This document shows positions 33,914 to 45,670 of a stretch of DNA of 64,000 nt, in pieces. The position numbers were made by a program, and so were the translations under genes. The notes under the pieces are model-generated. The model searched no databases. It saw nothing but the letters and a program-made list of their open reading frames with translations, and was not told the DNA's origin. Origin of the DNA: Brachionus plicatilis (taxonomy: Eukaryota > Rotifera > Eurotatoria > Ploima > Brachionidae); the NCBI GenBank assembly GCA_010279815.1, contig QEOQ01000590.1, forward strand, positions 123,704-187,703, written 5' to 3'. How positions within the stretch are numbered: position 1 is the stretch's first letter; every line of letters begins with the position of its first letter.

Positions 33914-34305
33914 AGGTAGCAATTACGGCTAGCAGACCTTGCCGACAAAGTCAACTTCCGATAAGTCATATTCGACAATTTTAATTAAATGAAATAAAAT
34001 AAATTTTTTTTTTTTGATTTAATTTTAGTATTATTATCAAAAATAGTTAAAGGAAAGACACAACTATAGATTTTTGATAGATTAATCGACGAAAAACCAG
34101 GTAACTCCTATTCAAATAAATATTTTACTAAAAGTTCTATAGTCTAGTACATACCCGAATTCTTAAGGCAGAGTTTTTTCTCGGACCTCTTTAACCTAAC
34201 TCTTAAATTAATTTAAATTTTAAAAATAAATTACCTTATTTTATTTAGTTAAAATTTTCGGAAGTGACTTTGTCGGAAAGATCTGACTACCACAATTACA
34301 CTATG
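33914..34305. repeat. fold-back element with GACAAAGTC arms
   Basis: The left arm (33914-33985) includes GCCGACAAAGTCAACTTCCG and the right arm (34240-34305) the inverted counterpart CGGAAGTGACTTTGTCGG, with flanking AAGGTAGCAATTACGG and its diverged inverse. The centre is non-coding. Divergence between arms shows age. Confidence 0.7.
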
Positions 34306-34919
34306 GAATATAATGACTTAGTTCTCCCGTTGCATATCTTTCGCTCAATTCAAAATATCGATTTAAGATAGTTAATAATTTAAGTTTATTAAAGGCTTTG
34401 TGATGTTTAAGTTAGGTAAGAGTATCACTTTTTGGTTTAAGTAAATTTTTTTAAATGTAAGAAAAATAAACAAAGATTGGTATTGCACATTTAAAAAAAA
34501 AGTAATTATCTTATCTTCAATGTAACAAATAATCGATTAGATTCATTGATTTATACTTTATTTTATTTTTTAAAAATCAAAAAACAAACTCGAAAAAAAT
34601 ATTTAAAACATATTGAACTTTTTTTGGTTAAAAATTCAAGAAAATCTGCTAGATAATTGTCCTAAAATTTTATTTTTAAAAAAAAAATATTTAAATTATA
34701 TCCTGTTTGATTAAATAATAATAAAACCACTTATTTTTTGGGCTTTATTTTAAATCAAGAAAAGTATTATTGAAAAATTTTAGAAAAAAAAATTTATTAT
34801 GCTATTTGTTTATCTTATTATCTTACAAATGTAGAATGTGACCAAGTCCTCAAAAAAAATATTCACTATTTTTTTTATGTCTTTTAGGTATATTATTGAA
34901 AAAAAACTAAATAATTAAG

Positions 34920-35050
34920 GGCTAATTGATGAGCCTTGAGAGGCCCTGCAGTAAAATGGTACTCATCACTTGTATGCCCATTTAAATTTACTTTAAATGA
35001 TCTAGAGTCTAAAAATGAATCAAGCCAATTTATTAGATAAGGGGAAAGCT
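34920..35050 (-). pseudogene. LINE reverse-transcriptase fragment
   Basis: On the minus strand the frame reads LINWLDSFLDSRSFKVNLNG then HTSDEYHFTAG, corresponding to the segment before the SGVPQG motif of LINE RTs (INWF-type helix, R-x-x-x-V-x-x-N-G strand). It breaks where the PQG motif should be. Confidence 0.7.
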
Positions 35051-35707
35051 AATTTTTATTAGTTAATACATAAAGTTTAATTATTACTTAATAAGTCTTC
35101 TTTTTATACTACCTTTTTCATTTTACAATATGATGCATTTTGAAAATTGACATTAAAAACTCTGCATTATTAGAACATTATTAAACATTATTATCTACAT
35201 TATTTTTATTTCCTTGCTTTAATTTTAATTAAATTTAATTTTGGACATTAGTGAACAATGCCGAGAAAAATTTTTTTTTGAGTGAATAAAAATTTTTTTT
35301 ACAAAAAATATGATCAAATTTTGTGATCACACGACTTGACTTTAAATTTTAATCTTTTGTCTTTTTTGAAGGCATAAACGCTGGATAACGAATAAAAAAA
35401 GCATAAAGTTTTTTTTTTTGTTTTTTTTTATCAAAATTCTGATGTCAACAGCGTATTATTGTGAACAAAAGCATGAGTTTAATCTTATCTGGATTAATGT
35501 AGATTTTGAATAAATGTTAAACAATTTTTGTTAGAATTGGAATTCATAATGATGGAAAATTTGATCATGTGATTCTAACACAAAAAATTATATAAATTAT
35601 AAAATTTCTAGTATCACTGCCAAAAAGGAGTTTCTATAAACATATGCTTATTTTTTTTAATTTCGGCTAAAGAAATACATTTTTTTCCAATTTTTAAAAT
35701 TAAAAAA

Positions 35708-37669
35708 ATGTCTAATGGGCCAAATTTTAAGACATATGGCAAAAATAGATTCACCCATTTTCATTTGTCGACATTTGCCTTGACGTTTTTGAGGTAAAAT
35801 TGGAAAAAAAATGGATTAAAAAAAATAAAAATAATTTATTAAGCTATTCATTATTTCATGCATCTCGTAAAACATTCAGCAATGTAAAGGCAACTATTTC
35901 AGAAGAATGGATGCCTAGCTGTGACGCCAGCAACATTTCATGTGAATTGTTAAAACCGGACAATCTTTGGAATGAGCACACATTTTTCCATGACCAATCA
36001 GACTCCAAAATTTTCCTAGGCATTCTCGATGCTACTTTTTTGGCCGCATATTCTATAGTACAAAAAAAATAACTTAATTAAAAATAGTATTTAAAAAATT
36101 TTTTTTTCAAACAAAAGGGTCTTTTTATTAGCGGAATTCTTGGTGACCGATTTGATTTGCGGCTAGTTCTTTTTCTTGGCATGACATTATCTTCAATCTG
36201 CATGTTTTTTTTTGGTGTATTAACAGAATGGTTATCAATCTATAATAAAATATGGTATTTATCTTTTTGGATTCTCAATGGTTTTGCTCAATCAACTGGA
36301 TGGCCTGCGGTAGTTGCAGTCATGGGAAATTGGTTCCCTAAATCAGGGTACAAAAAGCTCAATTTAAAATTTTAAATCTAATTATAAATTTAAAGACGTG
36401 GTCTCATTTTCGGAATCTGGTCCGCAAATGCCAGTGTCGGAAACATTTTAGGAGCCTTAATGGTCGCATCTATTCTCAAATATGGTTATCATGTAATTTT
36501 TAAATTTCTATGTTTTTTAGTTGCTTTAAATAATTGAAAAAGTATGCATTTTTGTTATCATCAGCCGTGTTTTTTGCTGGGGCAATTTTAGTCTTATTCG
36601 GATTAATACCATCACCTAAAGATGTTGGACTAGCTGATCCGGATGCTGAACACAAAGACGAAGCCGCAGCTTCGGATGTAGAAGGTTTTTTTTTAATTAT
36701 TCCAAACTATTTAAAAATAAATAAATAAATTTTTGTAGATAATATGGAGCAGCCTCTAATTCAACAGCCAAAAGCGATTGGTTTTTTCCAAGCATTGTTT
36801 TTGCCTGGAGTAATTATGGTAAAAAAAATAATTTTTATAAATTTGATTATGATTTAATTAAACCTGTTTTATTTAGTATTCATTGTGCTATGCCTGTTTA
36901 AAGATGGTCAACTATTCATTTCTGTTTTGGCTTCCATTCTATCTTACAAATAAATTTAGATGGACTGAGAGTGTAGCAGATCAAATATCGATTTGGTACG
37001 ATGTAGGAGGAATTTTAGGTTCTAGTTTTTGAATGAATTTTTGAAAAAATTTTAATTCAAAATTTAGGTGGAATAATTGGCGGCTATATTTCAGATGTTC
37101 TAAAGAAGCGAAGTGTTGTCATTTTTACACTACTGACATTAGCTTTACCTTCTTTGTACATTTTTAGTGGTGAGTTTAAATTTAGAAAAAAATTATTTTT
37201 TTCAAATAAAATGAATATTTGTCATAGACTCATCTGATAGCAAATTAATGAATGCTTTTTTGATGTCTATAGTAGGATTTTTTATTGGTGGTGCTGCGAA
37301 CATGATTTCAGCGACCATCACAGCTGATCTCGGAAAACAAGGTCCAATTCAAGGTAACAAAGATGGTCTGGCTACTGTAACTGGAATTGTAGACGGAACC
37401 GGAAGTATTGGAGCTGCTCTTGGGCAATTATTTGTTCCTTTAATTCAAGATAGATTCGATTGGTTCTATGTTTTCTATTTTTTCATTGTTTTGGTAAGAA
37501 TTAAAACTTAATTTTTAGTTTTAATCTATTTTTAAATTTGTAACCTTTAAAGTGCGTCTTGACAAACATTTGTATAGTGCCATTATTTCTTCGTGAATCC
37601 AAAGAACTCTACATGGAATTTAAAACAAGAGCAGGCTATAGACCAGTTAATGCGGAGGCTGATGATTAA
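35708..37669 (+). CDS. SLC37A: SLC37A glucose-6-phosphate/phosphate exchanger
   Basis: Ten exons (35708-35793, 35844-36057, 36118-36347, 36396-36492, 36543-36684, 36739-36818, 36877-37018, 37068-37169, 37228-37493, 37553-37669) give 491 residues of a 12-helix major facilitator. Family landmarks: HASRKTFSNVKATIS after helix 1, GLFISGILGDRFDLR, NGFAQSTGWPAVVAVMGNWF, GIWSANASVGNILG, FDVGG-like YDVGGILGGIIGGYISD, and DGLATVTGIVDGTGSIGAAL in the C-terminal half. The large loop between helices 6 and 7 carries acidic stretches. SLC37A proteins exchange sugar phosphate for phosphate in the ER membrane; the HASRK motif and the TGIVDGTGSIGA block suggest SLC37A1/2 rather than the liver G6PT (SLC37A4). 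Splice phases close at all nine introns. Confidence 0.95.
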
Positions 37670-38039
37670 TTTTAAAATTAGTGCATTCTAATTTTTCGTG
37701 TAAATAAATACTAATATAAAATTATTAATTAATAAAAAATTTATTTAAATGAAATCTGCATTTTTTTATTTTTGAAAGTTTTTAAATTATACATTGTCCC
37801 TTAATTGTGAAATAAATAAAAAAACTGAAAAAATAAAAAGCGAGAGATCTGGAAAAATGCTAGAAAATTTTACAGGTATCAAATTTAGATCAACATAGCT
37901 TATTGCTTTAGAAATTGCCAAGTCTACTAATTTTGATTGTAATATCGATCTAAATCGATGGCTTCTGGTAAATTCATCAGTTTTCAATGGAAAAGCGATG
38001 AGATTAAATTAAATTATTTAATTTATTTCCAAGTTATCG

Positions 38040-38260
38040 ATGTTCCATTATTTTTACTTTGAAAAATTGATGATAATTGATGCAAAACAAAGAATTGAAG
38101 CACTTCTCATCGATTTACATTCAAAATTAGCTGACAAAATGGTAAATGAAATAAGTCAAAATTAAAATTAAATTCTTTAAAATTTTTTTTTTATTTTTGC
38201 CCCAAGTATTTTTAGAAAAACAAACGTATGAAAGAGAAAGATTTTTTTTTATTTAAATAA
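38040..38260 (+). CDS. doubtful 48-aa helical microprotein
   Basis: ATG at 38040; exons 38040-38141 and 38216-38260 join in frame through a GTAAAT...TTTTTAG intron to a TAA. The best part, IIDAKQRIEALLIDLHSKLA, is amphipathic and helical. Nothing else supports it and the second exon is Lys/Phe-rich, so it may be chance. Confidence 0.22.
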
Positions 38261-38684
38261 TAATTGGTGATAATTATAGATGCAGAATACGAGGCTGAAG
38301 TCAAAATTTTGAAGTTTGACTAGCGTTTTTGAATTGCCTAAACTTAAGCAATGATAATTATATAAAAGGTCGAAAGAATTTTATTTATAAAAAACTTATC
38401 AGCATCAATTTCAAGATTTATACCTTTGACTATTTTGGTTGAATAAATAAATTTTGTTGAAATAATTATCAAAATTATTTATAAATTTTTAAAATATATT
38501 AAATTAAAATTAGTAAATCAAGTGAAAAAGTTGTGTATGAAAATTTAAATTAAATTAAATTCTAAATTGAAAATTCTTTTTTAATAAAAATTAACTTGCT
38601 AAATTTTTGTTTGTAAAAAAGGAATTTTGTAATATTTCAATATTTTATTAAAAATTTTTTAAGCAAACAAATAAATAAATAAAT

Positions 38685-38906
38685 TAGGCAAAGTAAAATT
38701 TTTGTTCAATTTTCAATTTGCTCAATTTGCTCAAAAATTTCAAATGCGCAATTTCACTGCATTGCAATTTACAAAGTCTTTTACTTTTTAAAACTTTCAA
38801 ATTTCAATTTAAAAAATTGCAAATATGCAATGCAATATAATTGCGCATTTGAAATTTTCGAGCAAAAAGAGCAAATTGAAAATTGAACAAAATTTTTACT
38901 TGCCTA
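38685..38906. repeat. fold-back element with TAGGCAA...TTGCCTA ends
   Basis: Terminal arms TAGGCAAAGTAAAATTTTTG and CAAAATTTTTACTTGCCTA, followed by TTCAATTTTCAATTTGCTC and its inverse, pair over about 90 nt with small gaps. A TGCATTGCAATTT/TGCAATGCAA word sits near the centre. It lies beside an (AAAT)n run at 38665-38684. Confidence 0.85.
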
Positions 38907-39795
38907 GTTTTTATACACCATTAAAATCGAACATTTAAAAGCTTAGATACTTTATAACAACAAATCTTTTGTTTCTTAAATTTTTTTCAAAATTATTAAA
39001 TCTTTATTTTTATAAACTATTCTTAATTCGAATACTGAAAGTTGAGAGCGTTTAAATCAAGAAATGATTTCAATTTCGTAAACAAACATGGCCTGAAAAA
39101 GCTGGCTTAGATGTTAGACATTTTTTATCCCCAGAAATTTTTAATCTAAATTTTTTTTAAAGTAAAAAAAGATACCCAAATCGAAACTTTATTTATATAT
39201 TTTTTTAAATAAAAATCTAAAAGATTAAAAATTAGAACAATCTTTGAATTAAAGATTTTTGGGGGAAATCGAGAAGCCTTTAATAAGTTAAGATTTTGAC
39301 AATCCTTAGAAAAAGAAAACTTTATAATGAAGATATATACGAGGATTTAAATTTTTCGAGTGTTTAAGCTTTAAAGCGAACTGAGCTCTGAGTTAGTCTT
39401 TTATTTGAGAGAGCTTAAAAATTTTGAAATTTTCACCGAGCACATGCTGAGGAAAGAAATAAGAACCACGAGGTTCGCTAGCTCGGTTTATTTTGATAGC
39501 TCAAATTAATTTTAAAAAGTCTTATTTGATTTTAAAAGATATCAAGATTTAAATGATTAAATAAATAATGGGGGGAAAATTTAATTTTATATTAAATACT
39601 AATTGAATAATAATTGAAAATACTTTTATTTAAGTTAATAAATGATCAATAAAATTGTTAAAACATAATTCTTAAAATTAAAACACAGATAGCTGTACTA
39701 AAAATAATTTCCTTTAAAACAAGACATTTGCCATTAATTTTAAAGAGGACACAATTTTTTAAAACAAAAAAAAATAATTTGGACATTCCATAGTA

Positions 39796-40621
39796 CTAGT
39801 GAATCTTTTTTTTTAATTGATGACGATCTTGTCTCAACGAATTCATTGCATTGTTCCATGCAGCTTTTATTGGAAGCGGAAAAGGCGAGAACAATTTTAC
39901 CACTTTTTCTAAAAAAATTTAAGCCAAAATTAAAAAAAAAAATCTTTTTGCAAGTCTTTTTACTTTTAATTCTGTACATTTCTTTGACATCCAGTTCTCG
40001 GACTTGATGTTCGGCTAGGTACTTTGGTCCAAATTTTTTATTCACTTCATACTTGACTCTTTTGTTAAACAACCTCTGAATTTCTCTATTGTCATGTTCA
40101 ATAGTGTGACCACTACACGAGTCTTCGGACTTGATCTCTTCACAGTTGATCACTGTTTTAGAATCAAGCGATTCTTTCTTGCATGACGAACATCCTGACT
40201 GAGTTGCAATGTCTACTTTATCAACCAATTTGCATTCTAGCTCGTTTTTTGCCAGTTTTACATTTTTTTCACTCACATTGCTCTGTTCACTTAGGGCCAC
40301 AACTGGCTGCGAATGGTCATATACCAACTTTTTCAGCTGATAAACATCTTTTTCCAAAAGCACGCATTTTTCAGTCAAAAACTCGACCATTTTTTCCAAG
40401 TTTCCACTTTTAATGCTCACAAGGTCATACTTAAATTTGGACCAATTTAGAAACTAATGCAAAAAATGGCATTTTACTTTTTTCTCAAGCTGATGAACCG
40501 ATTCTACAGTTTCAATCTGGGATATTAAAATATAGCCGAAGAATTCACGCTCGTCACAAGAACTCTTCATGCTGTGATCAGATATGATATTGTTAATTTG
40601 ATTGATGTAGTTTTCAAGCAT
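39796..40621 (-). CDS. coiled-coil protein of unknown family, 240 aa
   Basis: Exons 40621-40478, 40429-39964 and 39908-39796 join in frame. N-terminal residues 1-90 are helical with heptads (MLENYINQINNIISDHSMK..., ESVHQLEKK, LTEKCVLLEKDVYQLKKLV). Residues about 110-160 are acidic and hold a CSSCKK pair. The C-terminal part (KRVKYEVNKKFGPKYLAEHQ, VRELDVKEMYRIK) then KLFSPFPLPIKAAWNNAMNS looks like a conserved folded segment. I chose the splice (A|AAAAGTG) because it restores a compositionally sensible C-terminus; reading through the intron gives a second open frame ending at 39740 that is Phe/Lys-rich and less likely. No family recognised. Confidence 0.66.
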
Positions 40622-40937
40622 GAGGCTTATCTAATAAGTAATTTTGAACAGAAAAACTAGTGTCTAATGACGATTTAAAATTTGAAATAGGGAAATTTTA
40701 AAAAGCCGAAATCACTTCTAACTGAAGAATTTTTCGAGTTAAGCTTTTTCTTAAAAGAGATGCGCTTTGAATCAGTTTTGCTAGCGTTTTTTTTTGCTAG
40801 TTAATGTTTTAAACTTATAATAGATGATTTGTTAAAATTTTAATTTTAATTTTAAATTTAATTGGTTGAAAACTTGTTTTATAAAGAAGTTTTTCTTAAA
40901 TTTCAACATTAAAGAAACATGTGCTAAATAAAATTTA

Positions 40938-41126
40938 ATGGTTGGCGATAGCGTGCTGAATTGCTACGAACATCGACTGATTACAAGTAAATTTATCTAT
41001 TAATTAAACTTTAAAATTTAATTTTAAGTATCAATTTGTATCAAAAATCAGAGGCAAATATTTTTGACTGAGAAAAGTTCTACTGATGGCAAAAAACTTG
41101 GTCAAAATTTGGAAGAAAATATATGA
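40938..41126 (+). CDS. candidate 48-aa protein, divergent from the coiled-coil gene
   Basis: Exon 1 (40938-40986) starts at an ATG and reads MVGDSVLNCYEHRLIT; a GTAAAT...TTTTAAG intron of 42 nt leads to exon 2 (41029-41126), which reads ISICIKNQRQIFLTEKSSTD then GKKLGQNLEENI and stops at TGA. Amino-acid composition is balanced and unlike the surrounding A+T-driven frames, which favours a real gene. No signal peptide, membrane helix or known domain. It starts about 320 bp from the divergent coiled-coil gene and may share its promoter region. Confidence 0.42.
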
Positions 41127-41859
41127 TTGATTAAAATGTATCCATAAATCTCAGTGATAAATTAGTCAGAAATGTACGATCACAAAAATCAATTATAAAT
41201 TTGAATTATTCTTGCCAAAAATTTATATTTGAATTTAGTAACACAGTTTTTCAGATATTTCTACAGAAACTTCTCTATTTTTTTAAACAGTTCTCAATTT
41301 TAAATTTATCTTATATAAAGAAATTCCAAATTTAAATCAGTAATTTTAAAAAATTTACTAGTTTTTATCATTATATACGATTTTGGCAATAAACATTTTT
41401 GTTTATTATTTTTCTAAGATTCAAATATCAATTAAATGGCGTAACAAATCGATAAATTTTATTTTAAATAAATTTAAAAAATTTTAAAATAATTTAACTC
41501 TTCTATTTCATTTAAAATTGAACTTGAATTTCAATACATTTAAAATTCAATACTTGGAATCATTTTTGTATGAAAAATTACTGATGAAAAATACCAAAAT
41601 TGTTGCTCTGTGCTGCACTCTCTCTCAAATTTATAAGCTGATACAATTACAGATCCAATTTATGACATTTTTGGTTTTTGTTTTGCTTTTTTACACTAAA
41701 ATTCACAATTTAAAATTTTCCAAAAATATAATTTATAAATATTTATATTAATATTTGAAAAAAATATAAAACATTCAGGAAGTGCAAAACTACGTGTTTC
41801 TTGATTTTATATTAGATAAAATAAATATTGAGTCCACTCAAAAATTGATGAAATTTAAA

Positions 41860-42085
41860 TGCATTTTTTAAAGAAATTTCATCTCAAATTAGTATAGTGT
41901 CATCGGTATTTAATTTCGAAGAATTAAAAATTTATCTTATTAATCGTATGAGTGAAAAAAATAATGGAGCGATCAATAAACCTAAAGGTATACCACTAAA
42001 ACTTGAGGTAAATTTTGTCTTCTTTGTTTCAAGAAATTTTCTATATATTTAAGCATCAAATCGTAAAAATCGCATACCTGTATTT
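41860..42085 (-). pseudogene. LINE reverse-transcriptase fragment with SGIPLG motif
   Basis: Minus-strand frames read YIENFLKQRRQN, then SSFSGIPLGLLIAPLFFSLI, then LNTDDTILI. These are recognisable versions of the RT segments (W)I-x-x-F-L-x-x-R, SGVPQGSVLGPLLF and FADDT of LINE elements, with the catalytic pair changed to TDD. Stops and shifts between them show decay. Confidence 0.8.
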
Positions 42086-42399
42086 GAACTAGTTTTTTGG
42101 ACTAGATCGAATAGATATACTGCTTCTATTAAATTCAGGATTTTTTTTGATGAATTCATTTTGTTGTCCCATTAAAAGAATATTTAAAAAAATTACTCTT
42201 ATTTTGCATAATTTAAGGAATTGAAGTCAAAAATTTGAAAGAGAAGAAATTCAAGGAAGACATAGGCCTTAAGTAAAAATACTCTTGAATCCTTTAGCCT
42301 TTAAGATTCAATGGAAAAATCTTGCTGTGAGAATAATGTTAATTCTCAAGAAAATTTGTGTAATTTTAAGATCGTGTAACATCTTAAGATTTTCGGATA

Positions 42400-42654
42400 T
42401 TAAATATTTATGCATATTGAAGGCAAATTAAAGCTCATGGCCAAATTTGAAAGATCATGCTCAAAAATTATCATTAAAAGAAGGTCTTTAACACTAAAAG
42501 TCACAAGGGGTTTTTTCAGACCTTTTTGATACTTATTTTGCTCTTTGTTCAATATATTTAATAATTTTTGCAAATTTTTTCCATCGAATTCAAAATTTTC
42601 AATTTCAAGGTTAATCAACAGGCTAGTGCTCCTATCTTTAAGACTGATTGACAC
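42400..42654 (-). other. unidentified coding-like frame
   Basis: A stop-free stretch of 84 codons with no ATG near its start: EVSISLKDRSTSLLINLEIE, then FEFDGKNLQKLLNILNKEQN and KDLLLMIIFEHDLSNLAMSF. Composition is protein-like, but no acceptor, partner exon or family could be identified. It may be a transposon remnant or an exon of an unseen gene. Confidence 0.25.
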
Positions 42655-42884
42655 TTCATTTATTTAAATTCTTCACAAAAGTATTCATTTAGAGTTTTAA
42701 ATTGTTATAAAATTAAATAAAATATATAAAAGAAAAAAAATTGAATCCAAAATTATTTGAAAAAATTTAACAACAAAATATTGAAGTTAAAAAATCTAAA
42801 ATTTTGCACAATTTCTAAAAAAACTAACAAAACTTCGAAAAATGAATTGATTTATAAGATATTATAAAAGAAGACATCCTAGCT

Positions 42885-43004
42885 TTTATCGGATTACTAA
42901 TGCAATAGGTTTTTTATGCCCAATTGTTCCTCTCAAAGCAATGTGGTCAAGAATTTATGGAGTGAGCATGATTGGAAAATTTATGACAAGAAAGAAGAAA
43001 TGGT
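42885..43004 (+). pseudogene. possible piggyBac-type transposase scrap
   Basis: EDILAFIGLLMQ runs into a stop; one frame over it continues GFLCPIVPLKAMWSRIYG then VSMIGKFMTRKKKW. The order (helix E-I-x-A-F-I-G-x-L, then L-W-S, then MSR-x-x-F) is that of PGBD/piggyBac transposases near the first catalytic Asp. The hit is short and frame-shifted. Confidence 0.4.
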
Positions 43005-43747
43005 AAAAAAAAAGCGAACAGCCTAAAATTCTAAAGAATTAATCAAAATTTAAATAAGAATATTGTTTAACTAAATTCCCAGTCTATAATATAAAATTGT
43101 TTCGGTAAATAATTTTAAGTTATTACTTAACTTGTGTCAAAATTTTTTTTGCTAACTTTAACGTTTTTTAATATATTTTGAATAAATATTCTATTTAATT
43201 TCAACTAAATAGCAAATTTAATTTAGGAGATTTTTAATCGATCCTTTGAGTGTTAAAAAAAATTTTATTCTAAATTTTATTGAGGAAGCACATTTTCAAA
43301 GTAAATTTTCAATTTTAAATTGAATTTTATAAATCTTCAAATCTCTGCAAAAATTCTATGCATGCAGAAATATGCAGAATACTTGTGTATGGTATTACAT
43401 GGTTTGCTTTTGATGGAAATGTGTCTCTGCTTTTATTTTATTTTTTTTAATTAAAAATGATTTTCCATGATCTTTATATCGGACATGTTTTCAAGTCTTT
43501 ATAAAGAATGATTTTTTTTAAATAAATTGACTTTTAAAAATTAAAAAACTGTGTCAAATATCACTGTAATAATACTTCTAAAAAAAATTTTGAAAAAACT
43601 TGATTACTTTGAAAAGTTAATTTTGCAAAAAAATTGTCTGATTTTCTAATTTAAAACCTTGTATCCAATGGATATTAAAATTTTACATTTTTTCACATTT
43701 TAATTTCAAAATTAAATTCATTCAAAATAAAAAAAAACATAAATAAA

Positions 43748-45591
43748 ATGAATAGCTCGAATATGAGCCACTTCACTGATGAAGAGATAAAAGATCAATT
43801 GAACATTCTCGGTTTCAAAAACATACCGCGAGACAAATTCGAATTGTTCAAACGCGACTTGGAAAAGCTCATAAACAGTGAAAACTCAGCCAATTCTTCG
43901 CTAAGCTATACTGAAACAAATTATCCATTGCAAATTAGCTACGAAAATGACACTAGCCGCAAAAAAGTCACTTTTCCGTATGAAAAAACCCTTTCGGTTT
44001 CGTCGCCAAAACTTCTGAATGATACAGAAAATGGTGAAAATACCGAAAATGATCTAAGTTTTGTATCAGTGACCACAACAAACTCTATCTTAGACAACAA
44101 AGTCATAAAAAGAAAGATTATTAGGTAATTAAAGTTGAATTGAAATTAAAATTATTTTATAATTGAAACCAAAAGGAAACAACATCTAACCAATGATTCA
44201 GATAAAAATTTAGAAGATTTAAATAGTAATTTTAAGCAGATAAATTTTATCGATGAAGACGATCAAAATGAAGATGACCAAACTCTGAATGAATCCAAAA
44301 CTATTTCAGAACAAGGTGATAGTTACCTAGAATTTTATTCGGACGATGAACAAAGCGTTAAAATGGTAATTAAAAAAAATGAATTGGGGTTAGCCAAGTT
44401 TGTGATCTATTGGTCATTTTTTAATTGTTTTTAAGGACAATTTTAGAATTTAAAAATTTTTTATCATAAAATTTTGTTTAAGTTTAAATACTGTTTTTGA
44501 TCAAAAAAGATATTCTTTTTGAAAAGTTACTCTCTATTTTTTAGAAATTTCAGATGTGGTTAAAATTTGGGTGAAATTGAATTGGAATTAAATTTATTGT
44601 TTTGAATCAGAGTTTTTTTTAAATCGTAAGTTAAATTCAAAGGAGGGAGTAAAATTTTTTTTTGGACTTATTTTATTTTAGTGACTTAGATTTAAAAGTC
44701 AAGTCATTTTTAAGTCAAAATTAATTTTTGAATTTTTACCGTTCCATGCAGTCTTAATCACGACCACATGAATTTTATGTGGTTCTAGGTAGTTATTTTA
44801 GCGGTCTAATTTAAGTCAAAGTCATTTAAATTAAATTCGACGTCCGGAATTAAAAAAAAAATAAAAGACTTGGACTTGACCTAAGACTTGTGATTTTTAA
44901 GCAACTCTGGCTTGAATGATCACAAAACTCATGATGTAAATTTTTTAATTCAAAAATAAAGTGAAGTTAATTTTCGTAATTTTTTTTAAAGCAGTTTAAG
45001 CCTAAAAATTTTAAAGTAAAATTCAAAATTTAGCTAAAAATTTTAATACATTTTGAATTTTCTGAAGAAAAATGTCCTTTTTGTTAGTTCTCTTAATTTT
45101 CTAATAATTTTACTATGTAAAAAATAAGATCAATTAATCACGAAATTGACCAGACTCAATATTTTTTAATTTACTTAAATTTTGTTTAATAGAATGAATT
45201 TTATCCAGCAGTCAACTATCCGGTTAAATCATGTACAATTTTTTCTTTGATTTTTTAATTAATATTATTTTTTAAAACAATTTAAGTTATTCGATGCCAG
45301 TCTTCTTTATCGTTAAGATCGAATGATTTAAAGTCAAATTTAAAGTCAAATCCAGTTAAAAAATATCAAGAATATCAAAAAATGTGGAATCGACACAAAG
45401 TCCCAGGAGAAAAAAAACACAATGATCTCCGATGGTCAATTAGAGAACAAATGCTACAAAAAGATGTGGTTGTTAAACGAAGACAAAAAAATCACAGACC
45501 AAATACTTATACTGTACCCACTGACAAGAAAAGACAACAATTACGTTGGTTAGTGCGCAGTGCAATGGCAAATCCAGTAGATGTTTTATAA
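43748..45591 (+). CDS. HYLS1: HYLS1 centriolar protein
   Basis: Exons 43748-44124, 44176-44365, 45193-45232 and 45287-45591 give 303 residues. The N-terminal 40 residues contain DEEIKDQLNILGFKNIP. The C-terminal HYLS1 box (about 228-300) reads KYQEYQKMWNRHKVPGEKKH, DLRWSIREQML, PNTYTVPTDKKRQQLRWLVR and SAMANPVDVL, equal in order and spacing to the family box with its RWxIREQM and VPTEKKRxxLRW motifs; VKSFI upstream matches the PKSFI motif. HYLS1 binds the core centriole protein SAS-4/CPAP and is needed for basal bodies to form cilia. The middle is acidic and disordered. Intron 3 is long (827 nt) because it hosts the element at 44608-44909. Confidence 0.95.
44608..44909. mobile_element. MITE in a HYLS1 intron
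   Basis: Ends CAGAGTTTTTTTTAAATCG and (inverted) CAGAGTTGCTTAAAAATCAC; TTGAAT flanks the left end and recurs two bases beyond the right end, a possible 6-bp target duplication. Internally rich in AAGTC words, like the copy at 4432-4568. Non-coding. Confidence 0.72.
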
Positions 45592-45670
45592 AATGTTTTG
45601 TATTTTTTTATAAAAATTTATTAATTCACAAAATTTTATAACAAATATTAATAAATTAATAAATAAATTC

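Larger units (their letters stand above)
31161..35707. other. repeat-rich intergenic region
   Basis: Holds low-complexity A-rich and (TTTTA)-type tracts, LINE relics, a LINE tail and a fold-back element. Nothing else coding is visible. Confidence 0.6.
37670..39795. other. intergenic with a fold-back element and a doubtful microgene
   Basis: AATAAA-type sites at about 37715-37735 may end the SLC37A transcript. A minus-strand stop-free frame at 37787-37987 lacks start and acceptor. Confidence 0.5.
41127..43747. other. intergenic with transposon relics
   Basis: Holds a LINE RT fragment, a piggyBac-like scrap and an unidentified coding-like frame on the minus strand (42400-42654). Confidence 0.5.

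Noticed and set aside
37787..37987. Minus-strand frame with a hydrophobic end just after SLC37A
   Set aside because: No ATG near its start and no AG acceptor before an upstream stop; lies in the probable 3-prime UTR of SLC37A.
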